Shown: positions 1 to 9,186 of the stretch, piece by piece
Layout: each line of letters starts with the position of its first letter
Position numbering within the stretch: the first letter of the stretch is position 1
Assembly: GCF_000718515.1 (NCBI RefSeq)
Contig: NZ_JNZS01000003.1
Coordinates: forward strand, 248,001 to 312,000
DNA from: Micromonospora parva
GTDB lineage: Bacteria; Actinomycetota; Actinomycetes; Mycobacteriales; Micromonosporaceae
Direction: 5' to 3'
DNA length: 64,000 bases
Program-made: the position numbers and the translations under genes
Notes under the pieces: generated by a model
The model's database searches: none
The model's input: only the letters and a program-made list of their open reading frames with translations
Told to the model about the DNA's origin: nothing

Positions 1-2495
1 AGCGCGTCCAGCACGGCCGAGCCCGGGGCCTGCCCGCTCTCGCCCGCCGCCCGCAGCTCACCTTGTGCGCGCCTCGCCCACGGCTTCGCGCCTGCCCGCT
101 CGAACGTCTCCCACGCCATCCGCAGATGCGCCCGCGCGTCGCCCGGCCGCTGCGCTCGGCGCAGGCGCTCGCCCAGCAGTAGAGCCGTCCTGGCCTCCTC
201 GAACGGGTTGGTGTGCAGCCGCAACGCCTCGCCGAAGGCGTCCTCGGACGACTCGGCCAAGCCCCGGCAACGGGCCAGCAGGGCGCGCGACTCGGACGTC
301 GCGGCGTACGCCGACCATCGCTCGTACGCCTCGAGCGCCGCCCGCGCACCCACCTCGTCGCCCGCGCCCAGGGCGGCCTCGACGCGATCCGGCGCCGTCC
401 GCCACACCACGGTGGGATGCCCGACACCCGGTCCCGCCTCGGCGATGGCCGTGAAGCGGTCATGCGCCGTCGCGTAGCGTCCCAGGCACAGGTCGAGCAG
501 CGCCAGCGCGTACGCGGCGACCCCTGCCCGCAGACCTACCCGGTGCGGTATGGCGATGGCCAGCGCCTCGCGGGCCTGCCGTTCACAAATCTCCTCCTCG
601 CCTCGCAGCGCCGCCAGGACCGCCAGGTTGGCCAGGTGCGCGGCCACGGTGTTCTCATAGCCGGCCTCGCGGGCCAGTTCCAGGCCCTCCTCGGAGATGG
701 CCTGGCTGCTTGCCAGCCGCCCGGCGATGCGCTCGGCCGTCGCCACGAACTCCAGCACGACCGGCAGCTGCCCGGTCATCCCCGACATCCTGGCCACCCG
801 TCCGGCCCGCTCGGCCATCTCGGTCGCCAGATCCGACTCGCCCAGATGGCTGGCCGCGGCCGCCGCCCACAGGTACTCCGCCGCCTCCCCCAGCTCGCCG
901 ACCCGCGCCAGCGCCCGCCGCAGCAGACCCGGCCCGGCAGCGTCGCCATCCAGCGCCAGACCGATCCCGGCAACCGTGTCCCGCAAGAATCCCTCGCGGT
1001 GCCCTGCCGCCCTCCGCCCGAGCTCGATGATGGCCGCCGTGTCGCCGACGTACGAAGCGGCCTCCGCGGCATCGGCCAGCATCTCCAGGCTGTCGCCCGC
1101 CGCCAGGATCCGCACGGCCTCGGCGGCGTTGCCGGAGTTCAACTCAAACCTGCCCCTGAGCTGGGCGATCTCCACGGCGAGGCCGGCATCTGCGCCAGCC
1201 TGGTCACGGGCCTCGGCCAGCAGCGACTCCGCCTGCCCGGGGCGACCACCAAGCCAGGCCGCGACGGCGGCGTCCTTCAGGCGGGCAGCACGGGTGCGCG
1301 GCTCGGGGGTCAGCTCGGCGGCCCGGGCCAGGGCTGCGGCAGCGGTGCCGTACCCACCGCGGTCGCGCGCCAGCTCCGCGGCGGTCACCAACTCGGTGGC
1401 GGCCCGCTCGTCCTGGCCCATGGCGGCTCCGGCCAGGTGCCAGGCGCGACGCTCACCCTCGGTGAGTTCCGCCAGTACGGCATGCACCCGGCGGATCCTG
1501 GCCGGGGTGTCCGCCTCGTGCACCGCCGACCGGATGAGCGGATGGCAGAAGCGCACGCGCGTACCCGAAAGCTCGGCCAGCCCGGACTCCTCCAGCTCGG
1601 CCAGCGCCATCCGCCCGGTCCACGCCCCCATGTACTCTCCGGGCAGTACCGTCCACTCGGCGGACAACCGGTCGGTGGCGCGCAGGACCAGGTCGAGGTC
1701 AGCCTCCACGGCGGCAACCAGCGCGAGCAGCCGGGCGGAGGCGGACAACGCGGCCACCCGGTCGCCGAACAGTCGGGTCCCACCGGGCAGCGGGTCGGGC
1801 AGCGGTTCGCTGCCGGCGAGTTGCGCGGGTGTCAGGCGAGCGGCTATCTCGCCCAGCGCGAGCGGGTTCGCGCGGGTCAGCGTGACGAGTTCCCGCGCCA
1901 CACAGGGCTGCACACCGCAGCGGGACTCCAGCATCTCGGCTGCGGCGGCTCCGGGGAGGCCACGCACCTCCACCGTCAGAGGCACACCCTTGACCGGAGC
2001 GTCCCCGCGCACGGCGAACAACATCGCGATCTTTTCGGTCTCCAGCCGCCTGGCGGCGAACAGCAGTGCGTCGGCCGAGGCCTGGTCGATCCACTGGAAG
2101 TCGTCGACCACACAGATCAGCCCGTCCGGCGCGGCGGCTTCGACCAGCAGCGAGAGCACGCCAGCGCCCAGCAGGTACCGGTCGCCGGCAGTGTCCGCGG
2201 CGAGCCCCAGCGCCGCGCACACAGCGTCGTGCTGCGGTTCGGGCAGCGCGTCGAGCATGCCGGTCACCGGCCACAACACCTGGTGCAGCGCGGCGAACGC
2301 GAGGTCGGTCTCAGCCTCGACGCCGGTGGTCCGCAGCACACGCATCGCGCCGCCACGCACGGCCACCGCGTCGAGCAGGGCCGTCTTGCCCACGCCTGCC
2401 TCGCCCCGCAACACCACCGCACCACCAACGCCGTCGCGAGCCCGCGCGATCACCTCGTCGAGTGCGCTGACCTCCGCCGACCTGCCGTAAAGCAC
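1..2495 (-). CDS. LuxR-family large ATP-binding regulator (LAL type), 3' end outside window
   Basis: The minus frame is open from about 2495 to the window edge, about 830 codons. The protein begins VLYGRSAE, followed by a Walker A motif GEAGVGKT at residues 31-38 and a Walker B-like segment ICVVDDFQWID near residues 127-137. A signature segment VRFCHPLIRSAV follows further on, and the rest is a helical repeat region with many EAL and AAL pairs. This is the layout of LAL (MalT-like) activators, which end in a LuxR-type helix-turn-helix. That domain would lie just beyond base 1, because the last visible residues (GELRAAGES) resemble the usual lead-in to it. The GTG at 2495 is favoured because family members start with xLYGR; an in-frame ATG at 2531 is possible. 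The inducer and targets cannot be read from the sequence. Confidence 0.85.
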   Translation of the reverse strand, partial: MLYGRSAEVSALDEVIARARDGVGGAVVLRGEAGVGKTALLDAVAVRGGAMRVLRTTGVEAETDLAFAALHQVLWPVTGMLDALPEPQHDAVCAALGLAADTAGDRYLLGAGVLSLLVEAAAPDGLICVVDDFQWIDQASADALLFAARRLETEKIAMLFAVRGDAPVKGVPLTVEVRGLPGAAAAEMLESRCGVQPCVARELVTLTRANPLALGEIAARLTPAQLAGSEPLPDPLPGGTRLFGDRVAALSASARLLALVAAVEADLDLVLRATDRLSAEWTVLPGEYMGAWTGRMALAELEESGLAELSGTRVRFCHPLIRSAVHEADTPARIRRVHAVLAELTEGERRAWHLAGAAMGQDERAATELVTAAELARDRGGYGTAAAALARAAELTPEPRTRAARLKDAAVAAWLGGRPGQAESLLAEARDQAGADAGLAVEIAQLRGRFELNSGNAAEAVRILAAGDSLEMLADAAEAASYVGDTAAIIELGRRAAGHREGFLRDTVAGIGLALDGDAAGPGLLRRALARVGELGEAAEYLWAAAAASHLGESDLATEMAERAGRVARMSGMTGQLPVVLEFVATAERIAGRLASSQAISEEGLELAREAGYENTVAAHLANLAVLAALRGEEEICERQAREALAIAIPHRVGLRAGVAAYALALLDLCLGRYATAHDRFTAIAEAGPGVGHPTVVWRTAPDRVEAALGAGDEVGARAALEAYERWSAYAATSESRALLARCRGLAESSEDAFGEALRLHTNPFEEARTALLLGERLRRAQRPGDARAHLRMAWETFERAGAKPWARRAQGELRAAGESGQAPGSAVLDA

Positions 2496-2567
2496 GAACA
2501 ACCACTCTAGGAGACTTCCACGCCGTCCCATCCCCACAGAGTCACTTCTCACAAACAGTGACACGGC

Positions 2568-2845
2568 GTGAACGTGCAGGTCATGACCGCCGCCACCGGC
2601 CGCCTCGTCCGGCTTCACCGAGATGTGGTCCACGACCCGACCGCAGCCCGCACACACGGCATCATCGAGGCATTGACCAGGACAGACGCGATGACTTTCG
2701 CCGGCAAGGGGCCACCTAGGGAGCCCACGGCAGCGTGGCACCCCGATCAAGCGGGGCACCGCAGCCCGGCAGGTCGCAGCCGGCTCGGTTCCCCCGGCTG
2801 CTTCCGACCGAAGCTGTCACGCCCACAGAAGGCCGTAAATCCGTG
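2568..2845 (+). pseudogene. IS5-family transposase fragment
   Basis: The plus-frame translation contains blocks typical of an IS5-type DDE transposase: MNVQVMTAATGRL, then TAARTHGIIEALT, then a changed copy of the ADKGYQG block (AGKGPPRE), and finally FRPKLSRPQKAVN. The middle is scrambled, and both the N-terminal half and the C-terminal ERA/TLK region are missing. This is a decayed remnant and not an active element. No terminal inverted repeats were found. Confidence 0.65.
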
Positions 2846-2889
2846 CACAGTCGAAGATCCGCAATCACAGATCGCGCATAAGCCGATCC

Positions 2890-3075
2890 TCAGGTCGAAC
2901 CGACGCTGAACCGCCCCGAATTCTTGTAAAGACCACCGTCGGCGGTGGCCCGCGCGGAGCCGTCTCGGATCGCGTGGTCGAAGGCGACGGCGTCCGCCCA
3001 CTCGGCTGGACTGTGGGCTCTCTGGTCGGCCCAGAAGCGGTCGTCGGGGAACGGGGCATCCCACTTCCCTGTCAA
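2890..3075 (-). pseudogene. Short remnant resembling the tail of a PAPS-reductase-like phage or plasmid protein
   Basis: A 61-codon minus frame starts MTGKWDAPFPDDRFWADQR and continues with EWADAVAFDHAIRDGSARA. From memory, blocks of this type (PEEWAxAVxFDxxIRxGSARAN) occur near the C-terminus of phosphoadenosine-phosphosulfate-reductase-like proteins in actinobacterial phages and mobile elements. The catalytic N-terminal part is absent and the frame ends shortly afterwards, so it is probably a fragment. It lies between a broken transposase and an intact dehydrogenase gene. Family assignment is uncertain. Confidence 0.3.
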
Positions 3076-3141
3076 GTTCCAGCGTGTCTTGTCGGCGGGC
3101 CGCTATAGATCATCCGGTTGTCGGACGTCTGCAGTGGGCGA

Positions 3142-4053
3142 TCATGGCGCGACGACAACGTTCGCGAGTGGTTCGCCCGCTGCGTGCCGCCGGACCTGGT
3201 TGACCAACAAGCGGCGAGCCCGGGGTGACAACGCAGCGGTCAGGCCGCCGACGTGCGGGCTGATAAGGGCATTCGGCGCGGACCACAGCGGGTGACCAGC
3301 GGGCAGCGGCTCGGGCTCTGTAACGTCCAAGGCGGCGTGCATCCGGCCTTTGCTGAGTTCGGTGAGCAGCGCGTCGGTGTCCACCACTCGGCCCCTTGAC
3401 ACGTTTACCAGCAGGGCCCCGTCGGCCATCTTGGCTAGGAAGTCCGAGTTCACCATGCCTTCGGTTTCCGGGGTTAGCGGTGCGGAAAGGATGACGACGT
3501 CCGCGTGCGGCAGCATGTCCGCGATCTCCGAGATCGGCCGGACCCCGGGGCGGGCAGTCCGGGCCACCCGGCTGACGGCTACCTCGAACCCGGCGAGCCG
3601 GCGTTCGATCGCGGCGCCGATCGAGCCGTAGCCGACGATGAGGACCCGGGCGTCAGCTAGTCCACGCGACCAGTACGGGTCCCAGCGGCCCTCGTCGCCC
3701 GCCCGAACAAGTTGCGGCAGTCCGCGCCGGGCGGCGAGCGTAAGCGCCACGGCGAGTTCGGCGGTAGCCGCATCGTGAACGCCCCGGCCGTTGGCCAGGG
3801 TCAGACCAGGCCGCAGGAACGGCAGGACGTGGTCGTAACCAGCGGTCACTGTCTGCACAACGTTGAGCCGAGGCATCCGAGTGATCGGCTCACACAGGCG
3901 CGGATCGATGATCCCGTACGGCACTGCGTACAACTCGACGTCGTCCAGGTTCTCTGGGAGGGGTTGCGTGCCGTCGTAAAGCCCGACGTCGAGATCGCTG
4001 AGATCGGCCACGGCGTCGGGGTGAGGCAGCAGGTAACGCATGTCGATCATCAT
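3142..4053 (-). CDS. D-2-hydroxyacid dehydrogenase (NAD-dependent)
   Basis: The product has 303 residues, a normal length for the D-isomer-specific 2-hydroxyacid dehydrogenase family. It has the dinucleotide-binding motif GYGSIG, the segment LLVNVSRGRVVD with the substrate-binding arginine, DVTEPEPLP with the glutamate, and SPHVGG with the catalytic histidine. It should reduce a 2-keto acid, or oxidise the D-hydroxy acid, with NAD(P). The substrate cannot be told. Three ATG codons lie close together (4053, 4050, 4041). A GAGG sits one base before the first, so the second (4050) has slightly better spacing. This is the most intact metabolic gene in the accessory region and is flanked on both sides by transposase debris, so it may be cargo. 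Confidence 0.88.
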   Translation of the reverse strand: MMIDMRYLLPHPDAVADLSDLDVGLYDGTQPLPENLDDVELYAVPYGIIDPRLCEPITRMPRLNVVQTVTAGYDHVLPFLRPGLTLANGRGVHDAATAELAVALTLAARRGLPQLVRAGDEGRWDPYWSRGLADARVLIVGYGSIGAAIERRLAGFEVAVSRVARTARPGVRPISEIADMLPHADVVILSAPLTPETEGMVNSDFLAKMADGALLVNVSRGRVVDTDALLTELSKGRMHAALDVTEPEPLPAGHPLWSAPNALISPHVGGLTAALSPRARRLLVNQVRRHAAGEPLANVVVAP

Positions 4054-4203
4054 GCCTCGGCGGACAGTCGGATGTCCGGGAGCACAGCGGCCGACATCCG
4101 TCCATCGGCACGAACGTGCGCAGGATCACTGAGCCGGGTCACGCGAACGGTTGCAACAGCCCTGCGGTCGACGCGCATGCCCGATGGCACGTCTACAACT
4201 CCC

Positions 4204-4432
4204 AACTCTTTGAGTAATGGAGGCGGCGCCAGCAGATGATGGCGCAGGCAAGGGTGAGGAAGGCTTCGTGGATGTCGTCGCGGATCTCCCAGCGGATGCG
4301 CAGGCGGCGGAACCGGTGCAGCAGGGCGATGGTCTCCTCGACGCCTACCGCGGATGCCCTTGATCCGTGGGACCTTGTCGACCAGGGGCAGCAGTTGGGT
4401 GACGTCGTGGCGGTTGCCGCCGGTCAGGTGGT
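4204..4432 (-). pseudogene. IS5-family transposase C-terminal remnant with internal deletion
   Basis: Reading leftward from about 4432 the minus strand encodes HLTGGNRHDVTQLLPLVDKV and then IKGIRG. After a frame break it continues as EETIALLHRFRRLRIRWEI and ICWRRL, the usual C-terminal end of IS5-type transposases. The part between these blocks, with the middle catalytic residue and the RGYD segment, is missing. It lies against a broken peptidase gene and probably marks the insertion that destroyed it. Confidence 0.7.
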
Positions 4433-4955
4433 CCGGTTCGATGGCCGGCGGAACGTCGCGGTGGTCGACGGCGGGCGCGGCAGAGCGGCGGACTACGACC
4501 GGGTCGACGCCCGGGGCAAACTCGTGCTGCTCAGCATCGACGCAGACAAACCGGTCGGCGGCATCTGCCGGATCGGCGCGGCGCAACTCGCCCGCGCACG
4601 CGCCGCCGGCGCGGTCGGGGTGCTGATCGAACCGGTCTCCTCCGGCGGGATCTGGCCGACCACGGTCTGCTCGCTGCCGGTCGACCCGGACTGGTGGTAC
4701 AACGCGCAGGAGGTGCCGGACATCCCGTACGCGGCCATCGCGCCGGGCGAGGCGGAGACGTTGCGGACCCTGCTGCGCAGGGGCCAGGTGAAGATCGAGT
4801 ACTCGGGGTACGACGCGACGAGCCCGTACCTCTACACCCTGCACATCTACCAGCAGGGGCGAATCCCGGCCTCGCTGCACACCGAGGTCACCGACAAGCA
4901 GCTCGCAAGTCCCGACCTCGCCCGCACCACCAGAACCTGCCTGACTCCCGCATAA
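4430..4955 (+). pseudogene. Fragment of an S8 (subtilisin-like) peptidase, PA domain only
   Basis: The plus frame encodes DARGKLVLLSID, AGAVGVLIEPVSSGG, IPYAAIAPGEAETL and then HIYQQGRIPASL followed by TEVTDKQLA. This is the protease-associated (PA) insert and the following stretch of large secreted S8 peptidases of actinomycetes. The signal peptide and the catalytic Asp, His and Ser regions are absent. The 5' side is replaced by transposase sequence and the frame stops soon after VTDKQLA. The product could not be an active peptidase. Confidence 0.6.
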
Positions 4956-5072
4956 CAAGATCGACAGGATATGGCCTGGGCTCACTGCGCACACCTTCCA
5001 TAGGCCCGTCGGCACCCTCATCACGGAGGGAACAGACACCAGAGTCTCTACAAGGTCGAGGGCGGGTCAGGG

Positions 5073-6269
5073 TTAGGACGCTCCGGGGACGGTCGGTTGC
5101 GGGCCGTGGTGGTGGGCGTTCGCCCGCTGCAGTTTGGCCGGCGGCCAGTATCGACGCACGGTGCGCTCGGATCTGCCGATCCGCTCGGCGATCTGCGCGG
5201 GGTGCATCGACGGATCCTGCTGGTACCAGTACGCCACGGCGGCCGGAGTGGCCGCAGCGACCTGGGCGGCGCCTCTGGTCCGCGGGGATCGTCGTCGCTG
5301 CGGTCCTCCCATGGCCGGCTGGCGTCCTTCCGGCGCGGCCGCCCGCTGCACGGGACTCCTCGGAACCGCCACGGACGTCCTCGCGGTCGGGCCGGGGTGG
5401 GCGGCCTGGCGACCCGGCGCTTGGTGTGCTCGCGGCCTGTCCTCGCGGTGAAGCCGGAGTAGACACGGCGCCCGGCGACGCGAAGGTGGCCATTGGTTTG
5501 GTCTCGGTGACCGCTTCGGTGAGGCGGGGCGTTCGTCGCCTGGTGGTCCGGTCGGCGCCGGTCCTCGGGGCGTGGTGTCCTGGCCGGTCCTGAGGGGCCG
5601 TTGGTTGCTGCGTGGGCGTGGGTGTGGGTCGGCTGGTGTCGGCGCGGATCCTTCCGGTGATCTCGACGAGGCTGATGCTGGCGACGACGACGGCAGCGGC
5701 TCCCCCGCCGGATCGAGCGTGCGCAGGTCGGCCACCGTGTCAGCGTCGCTTGCCTCGACGAGGCGGCTGCGGTGCAGGATCTGCGCTTCGATGAGGTCGA
5801 GGGCCTCCTCGACGGTGGTGGTGACCGTCAGGCGCGGAGTGTGGGGCAGGGTCGCGGTATCCGTGCCGAGGAGGGTCGTCGCGGTTGCCGCTGGCATCAC
5901 CACCTGGGTGCGTTCGTGTGGGGCGTCGAGGCCGCCGGCGGCGAGCGCGGCGGTCAGGAAACCGCGGGCAGCGGCGTCGGCGCCCGGGCCGATGAGCCCG
6001 AGGCCTGCGGACGGCCAGGCCTCGGCCAGCGGGTGCGCCAGGGACGGCACCGCCGGGCGCGGCACAGGGATCTGGTCGCCGTCGGTGTGGTCTTCGCCGT
6101 CGAGGGCGGCCGCGTCCGGGCCGGTATTCCCGTCGATGGGGTCTGGGGACGAGTGGAGGCCGTGCCGTTGGCCGGTGGTAGCGGCTGTGGCGGTGCGTGG
6201 TGCAGCCCGGCGCAGCCGGCGGCGGATCTGCGTGACCACGGTCGGCATCGGGGTCGTGTCGAGGCCCAA
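5073..6269 (-). pseudogene. Decayed BTAD/LysM-type mobile-element protein joined to a small HTH tail
   Basis: A long minus frame (398 codons) holds recognisable blocks. Near the start is TVVTQIRRRLRR. Then come SAGLGLIGPGADAAARGFL and VMPAATATTLLG, as seen in the middle of the large LysM/BTAD proteins carried by actinobacterial conjugative plasmids. At the C-terminus AVAYWYQQDPSMHPAQIAER and RSERTVRRYW look like a helix-turn-helix. Between them is a low-complexity Arg/Pro-rich stretch that looks like out-of-frame reading. The usual membrane N-terminus and the BTAD end are missing. It is best read as a plasmid-type gene broken by deletion and frameshift. Confidence 0.45.
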
Positions 6270-6324
6270 AGCCGAGGTCTACCGGCAACTCGGACTTCGG
6301 CTGAACTACCAGCCGGAAACGCAA

Positions 6325-6360
6325 ACGGTGCGCGCTGAAGTAGATCTCAACGCGCACCGT
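6325..6360. repeat. 10-bp perfect inverted repeat (hairpin)
   Basis: Arms ACGGTGCGCG (6325-6334) and CGCGCACCGT (6351-6360) are perfectly complementary around a 16-base loop. The hairpin lies 14 bases left of a partial copy of the tRNA-Leu 3' end. It could be a terminator or an element-end structure; no T-run follows on either strand. Confidence 0.5.
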
Positions 6361-6373
6361 GGGGTTATGGGTT

Positions 6374-6389
6374 GTGTCCGAGGGGCGAC
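6374..6389. other. Candidate decayed attachment site (partial copy of tRNA-Leu 3' end)
   Basis: The 16 bases from 6374 match the 3' end of the tRNA-Leu gene at 15775-15790 at 15 positions (GTGTCCGAGGGG, one mismatch, then GAC). The order and strand are those expected for a direct repeat flanking an integrated element. The match is short, so chance similarity is possible. Confidence 0.35.
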
Positions 6390-6463
6390 ACGATCCTTTG
6401 CCCCACCACCGATGACGCTCAGCGCAACTCTGAAGCTCACGCAAATCTAGCTGCTGCGGTGAG

Positions 6464-6700
6464 GTGCTGGAGGAGTCCGCGTCCCAGAAGCTGACGAGCT
6501 TCAACGCGGCGGGGAAGAACACCAGCCCCGGCGCGACCTATCGCTGCCAGGCGATTTCCCTCTGTGGTGCAGAAATCACCTTCAGCCCGCAGCAGGAGCA
6601 GGCCGTGGTCCGCATGCAACTTCCCGGCCGCGACGCCGGACCCACCGTACGCGGATACAAGTACGTCCAGACCCGCGACGAGACCCAACCGGTTCCGTGA
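6464..6700 (+). CDS. Hypothetical small protein
   Basis: The 78-codon frame starts MLEESASQKLTSFNAAGK, has two cysteines (YRCQAISLCG) and ends YKYVQTRDETQPVP. I do not recognise it. Composition is ordinary and no signal peptide or membrane segment is visible. It sits alone between two broken mobile genes and has no clear ribosome-binding site, so it may be the tail of a lost gene. Confidence 0.25.
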   Translation: MLEESASQKLTSFNAAGKNTSPGATYRCQAISLCGAEITFSPQQEQAVVRMQLPGRDAGPTVRGYKYVQTRDETQPVP

Positions 6701-6889
6701 CCTGCAAAAGAGACCGGCAAGCTATACCGGTCACTGAGGTGGTCTCAACAAGGCTGGGGACGCCGATCGGGACGACGCGGGCATCTTCTCCATAGCGGAC
6801 AGTGCTGGATGTGGGCGTAGAGCCATCAGTAGGCAGGTCTTTGCGACAAGACCAGTCTCCGAGAGGGCTCCACGTGTTCACATAGGCTG

Positions 6890-7260
6890 CCAGGCTCGAC
6901 GTCCCGAGGGAACTCGTGCGGCACGTGGCGCGGCTGTCGCGCGCCGGGTGGTGGGTACCCGGCCGGACGTTGACCTGCTTCTACCAGGCGCTTCTGGTGT
7001 TGGTGGTTCCGCAAGGGTGAGGACAAGACCATCCTCGGGGCCTGGCTCGGGGTGTCGAGGGCGACCGCGTACCGGTACGTCGCCGAGGCCGTGCGGGTCC
7101 TGGCGGCGCAGACGCCCACCCTGCATGACGCCCTGCGCCGGGACGCCGCCGACGGCTGGTCACACGTCATCCTCGACGGCAAACTGTTCGACACCGACCG
7201 CCTCGCCGAGACCACCGTGAGCGTGAAAGGCGACACGATCGACGCCCGGTACTCCGGGGT
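6890..7260 (+). pseudogene. IS5-like transposase, N-terminal part, frameshifted and truncated
   Basis: The translation gives RELVRHVARL and LTCFYQALLVLV. After a one-base shift near 7010 it gives RKGEDKTILGAWLGVSRATA, YRYVAEAVRVLAAQTPTLHD, then GWSHVILDGKLFDTDR. These are the conserved HTH and first-Asp blocks of IS5-like transposases of actinomycetes. Homology stops at about 7260, where an unrelated sequence begins, so the rest of the catalytic domain is lost. It resembles the remnant at 9187-9495. Confidence 0.65.
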
Positions 7261-7598
7261 CACCGCCGGCGCGGAACTCCGGATCGAAATGACTTCTTCC
7301 ATTAATGACCTTTCATCGAATAAGCCTGGCCTCCACGTTGCGAGTAGCTGCAACGTGACCTGGCAGCCCAACCAGGATCCCGAAGGTCACGCAGCGTGAA
7401 GCTCGCCCAGTTGGGCCGGTCTCGCCACGCATTCGAGCACAGCAGACCCCTGACTAGAGGCTGCAGTGCCAGGAGGTGTTGCCCTGACCGCTCGTTCAGG
7501 GTTTAAGATCGATACATTCGCCCTCATCGACGGCGTCGCCGTGGTGGAGGCGTGGGACCTGCCCGCACTTCGTTCCACCGGAGATGAACGGGGGATTT

Positions 7599-8255
7599 AT
7601 GAGCGTCACCGATAATGAGTCACCTAGGCATACCGCTCTGCGAGCGGTGGAGGTCAGTCTGAGTGACAATCGCGAGGAAAATGCCGCGCCTGAGATCCTT
7701 GAGGCCGCGGTTCGGGCCTTTGATGAGTCGGGGTACGAGCGGGCGAGCATCCAACACATCGCAGAGCTGGCCGGCACCTCCAAGTCGTTGGTCACCTATT
7801 ACTTCCCCACCAAGCAGACGCTCGCGTCTGCCGTAATCAATCTCGCGTACCCGGGGGGCGTATTCATGGGGTCCCCTCGCCCCGCCGGCGATCCGCTCGA
7901 CGCGATCGTGTGGGTTGCCGAGCATGTGACCACGAACGTGCTCTACAGCCCTCTGGCTCGGGTGGCGATCAAACTCGGTGATGAGGTTTCCGGCGACAAG
8001 GGTTTCGGCGGTCGCTTGTCCGGGTGGTATGTCAGGCTTACCGACTACCTCGAAGAGGCTCAGCAGAAGCGTCTGATCTCGCCGAGCGTCGATCCGACTG
8101 TAGAAGCAAAATTCCTCCTCTGCGGCATAGTGGGCCTCGTTGCCGTGGCGATGGAGACGGGGTCTCGTCTCTCGCTGATCGATGACGCCGCCCAGATCAC
8201 TCGCGATCGTCTTACGTTCCTCCGCACGACGGACTTTTCACGAATGGGGGCGTAG
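7599..8255 (+). CDS. TetR/AcrR-family transcriptional regulator
   Basis: The product has about 218 residues with an N-terminal TetR helix-turn-helix: ILEAAVRAFDESGYERASIQ, then IAELAGTSKSLVTYYFPTKQ. The C-terminal ligand-binding half is less conserved and shows VGLVAVAMETGSRLS. The domain style and length are close to gamma-butyrolactone-receptor-like (ScbR) regulators, but that subfamily call is a guess. The ATG at 7599 is preferred because GGGGGA lies just upstream; the in-frame ATG at 7584 has GGAG directly touching it. It converges on a membrane-protein gene, with a strong hairpin between the two. Confidence 0.85.
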   Translation: MSVTDNESPRHTALRAVEVSLSDNREENAAPEILEAAVRAFDESGYERASIQHIAELAGTSKSLVTYYFPTKQTLASAVINLAYPGGVFMGSPRPAGDPLDAIVWVAEHVTTNVLYSPLARVAIKLGDEVSGDKGFGGRLSGWYVRLTDYLEEAQQKRLISPSVDPTVEAKFLLCGIVGLVAVAMETGSRLSLIDDAAQITRDRLTFLRTTDFSRMGA

Positions 8256-8336
8256 CGGTCGGGTGAGTCGGGTCCGCTGCACCGACATGTGACCTCTGAG
8301 ACGGCTTGTCGCTGCGTCCACGCCTCATCTGGGAAA

Positions 8337-8397
8337 TGCCCTCTGATCTGGGATGACGGGAGCCCTCCAGGGTTCCGTCATCCCAGATCAGAGGGCA
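8337..8397. terminator. Long perfect hairpin between convergent genes
   Basis: Two 23-base arms (8337-8359 and 8375-8397) are perfectly complementary around a 15-base loop, and the loop bases pair further with one mismatch. The core of the arm is TCTGATCTGGGATGACGG. It separates the 3' ends of the TetR gene and the membrane-protein gene, so it probably terminates both. There is no T-run, as is common in actinomycetes. It could also be a mobile palindrome. Confidence 0.6.
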
Positions 8398-8451
8398 CCC
8401 GCAGATGCGATTGGTGCGTGCTGACCCGTTACGGCCAAGGACCACTGAGGC

Positions 8452-8880
8452 CTATGCCGAACGCCCCGTCCTGGCCACCCAGGTCCCGCTGAGTGCGACC
8501 ACGAACACTAGAGCGCCAAGCATCCAGGCGAGCCCGGAAGGACCGTCAGGACGCACCACGGTCCATACAACGATCAAGGACCCGACCAGGGCGACCGCCA
8601 GGGCTACCAGATAACCGACGCCGATAGCGCTAGCCGGAATGGGCAGACGAGTTCCCGAGGCTCTCGCCGCGGTACGGCTCGTCACTGCCACAAGCAGGGC
8701 TGCGACGACGAGAGTGGGGCCCGCGATCGCCTGCGGCAGAAGCGCAAATGCCACGACCGCAGCGCCCGCGATTACTCCGAGTGTCGCGTAATACCACCCC
8801 GGAACGACAAGCTGGCGGTCAGCCGCATCCGAACTGGCGAACGATCCTTGGTCTCCTGCTGAAGCCGGGCCCATGGCCAC
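8452..8880 (-). CDS. Hypothetical four-helix membrane protein
   Basis: The 142-residue product has four predicted membrane segments: ATLGVIAGAAVVAFALL, then TLVVAALLVAVTS, then IGVGYLVALAVALVGSLIVV, then MLGALVFVVALSGTWVA. The N-terminus is polar and presumably cytoplasmic. I do not recognise a family. The GTG at 8880 is favoured because GAGG lies nine bases upstream; an in-frame ATG follows at 8874. It is convergent with the TetR gene across the 8337-8397 hairpin. Confidence 0.7.
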   Translation of the reverse strand: MAMGPASAGDQGSFASSDAADRQLVVPGWYYATLGVIAGAAVVAFALLPQAIAGPTLVVAALLVAVTSRTAARASGTRLPIPASAIGVGYLVALAVALVGSLIVVWTVVRPDGPSGLAWMLGALVFVVALSGTWVARTGRSA

Positions 8881-9186
8881 AAGTCAACACCTCGCTCCAT
8901 TTTGTGTCAAGATTTTCAGGATCCGGACGAGTGGTGCGGATCAAGCCCTGGTGATGCGCGCGAAGATGGTTTGACGTGCACTGAGCCATCCTCGCAAGCT
9001 GGGGGTAGCAGTCAGTAGCTGTCCGGAATGCCGGGAAGGTGTCGGACGCGCCAGATCAGGCGAGGGTGCAGAGAAAATACGCAAGACCTCGATACGAAGT
9101 GGTCCTTCCAAAGATCAACTTCATAGCGGCCCTGCGTCGACATGAGTGTCACATAAACCGCTGTACTGCCGGTAGGCGAGGAGACG

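Noticed and set aside
213..2510. Long plus-strand open frame across the first regulator
   Set aside because: It is the antisense of the LuxR-type ATPase gene; the minus frame carries Walker motifs and the plus frame has only low-complexity Arg/Gly/Pro sequence.
4050..5039. Long minus-strand open frame over the broken peptidase
   Set aside because: Only its last third is coding-like, and that is the transposase remnant; the rest is antisense to the peptidase fragment.
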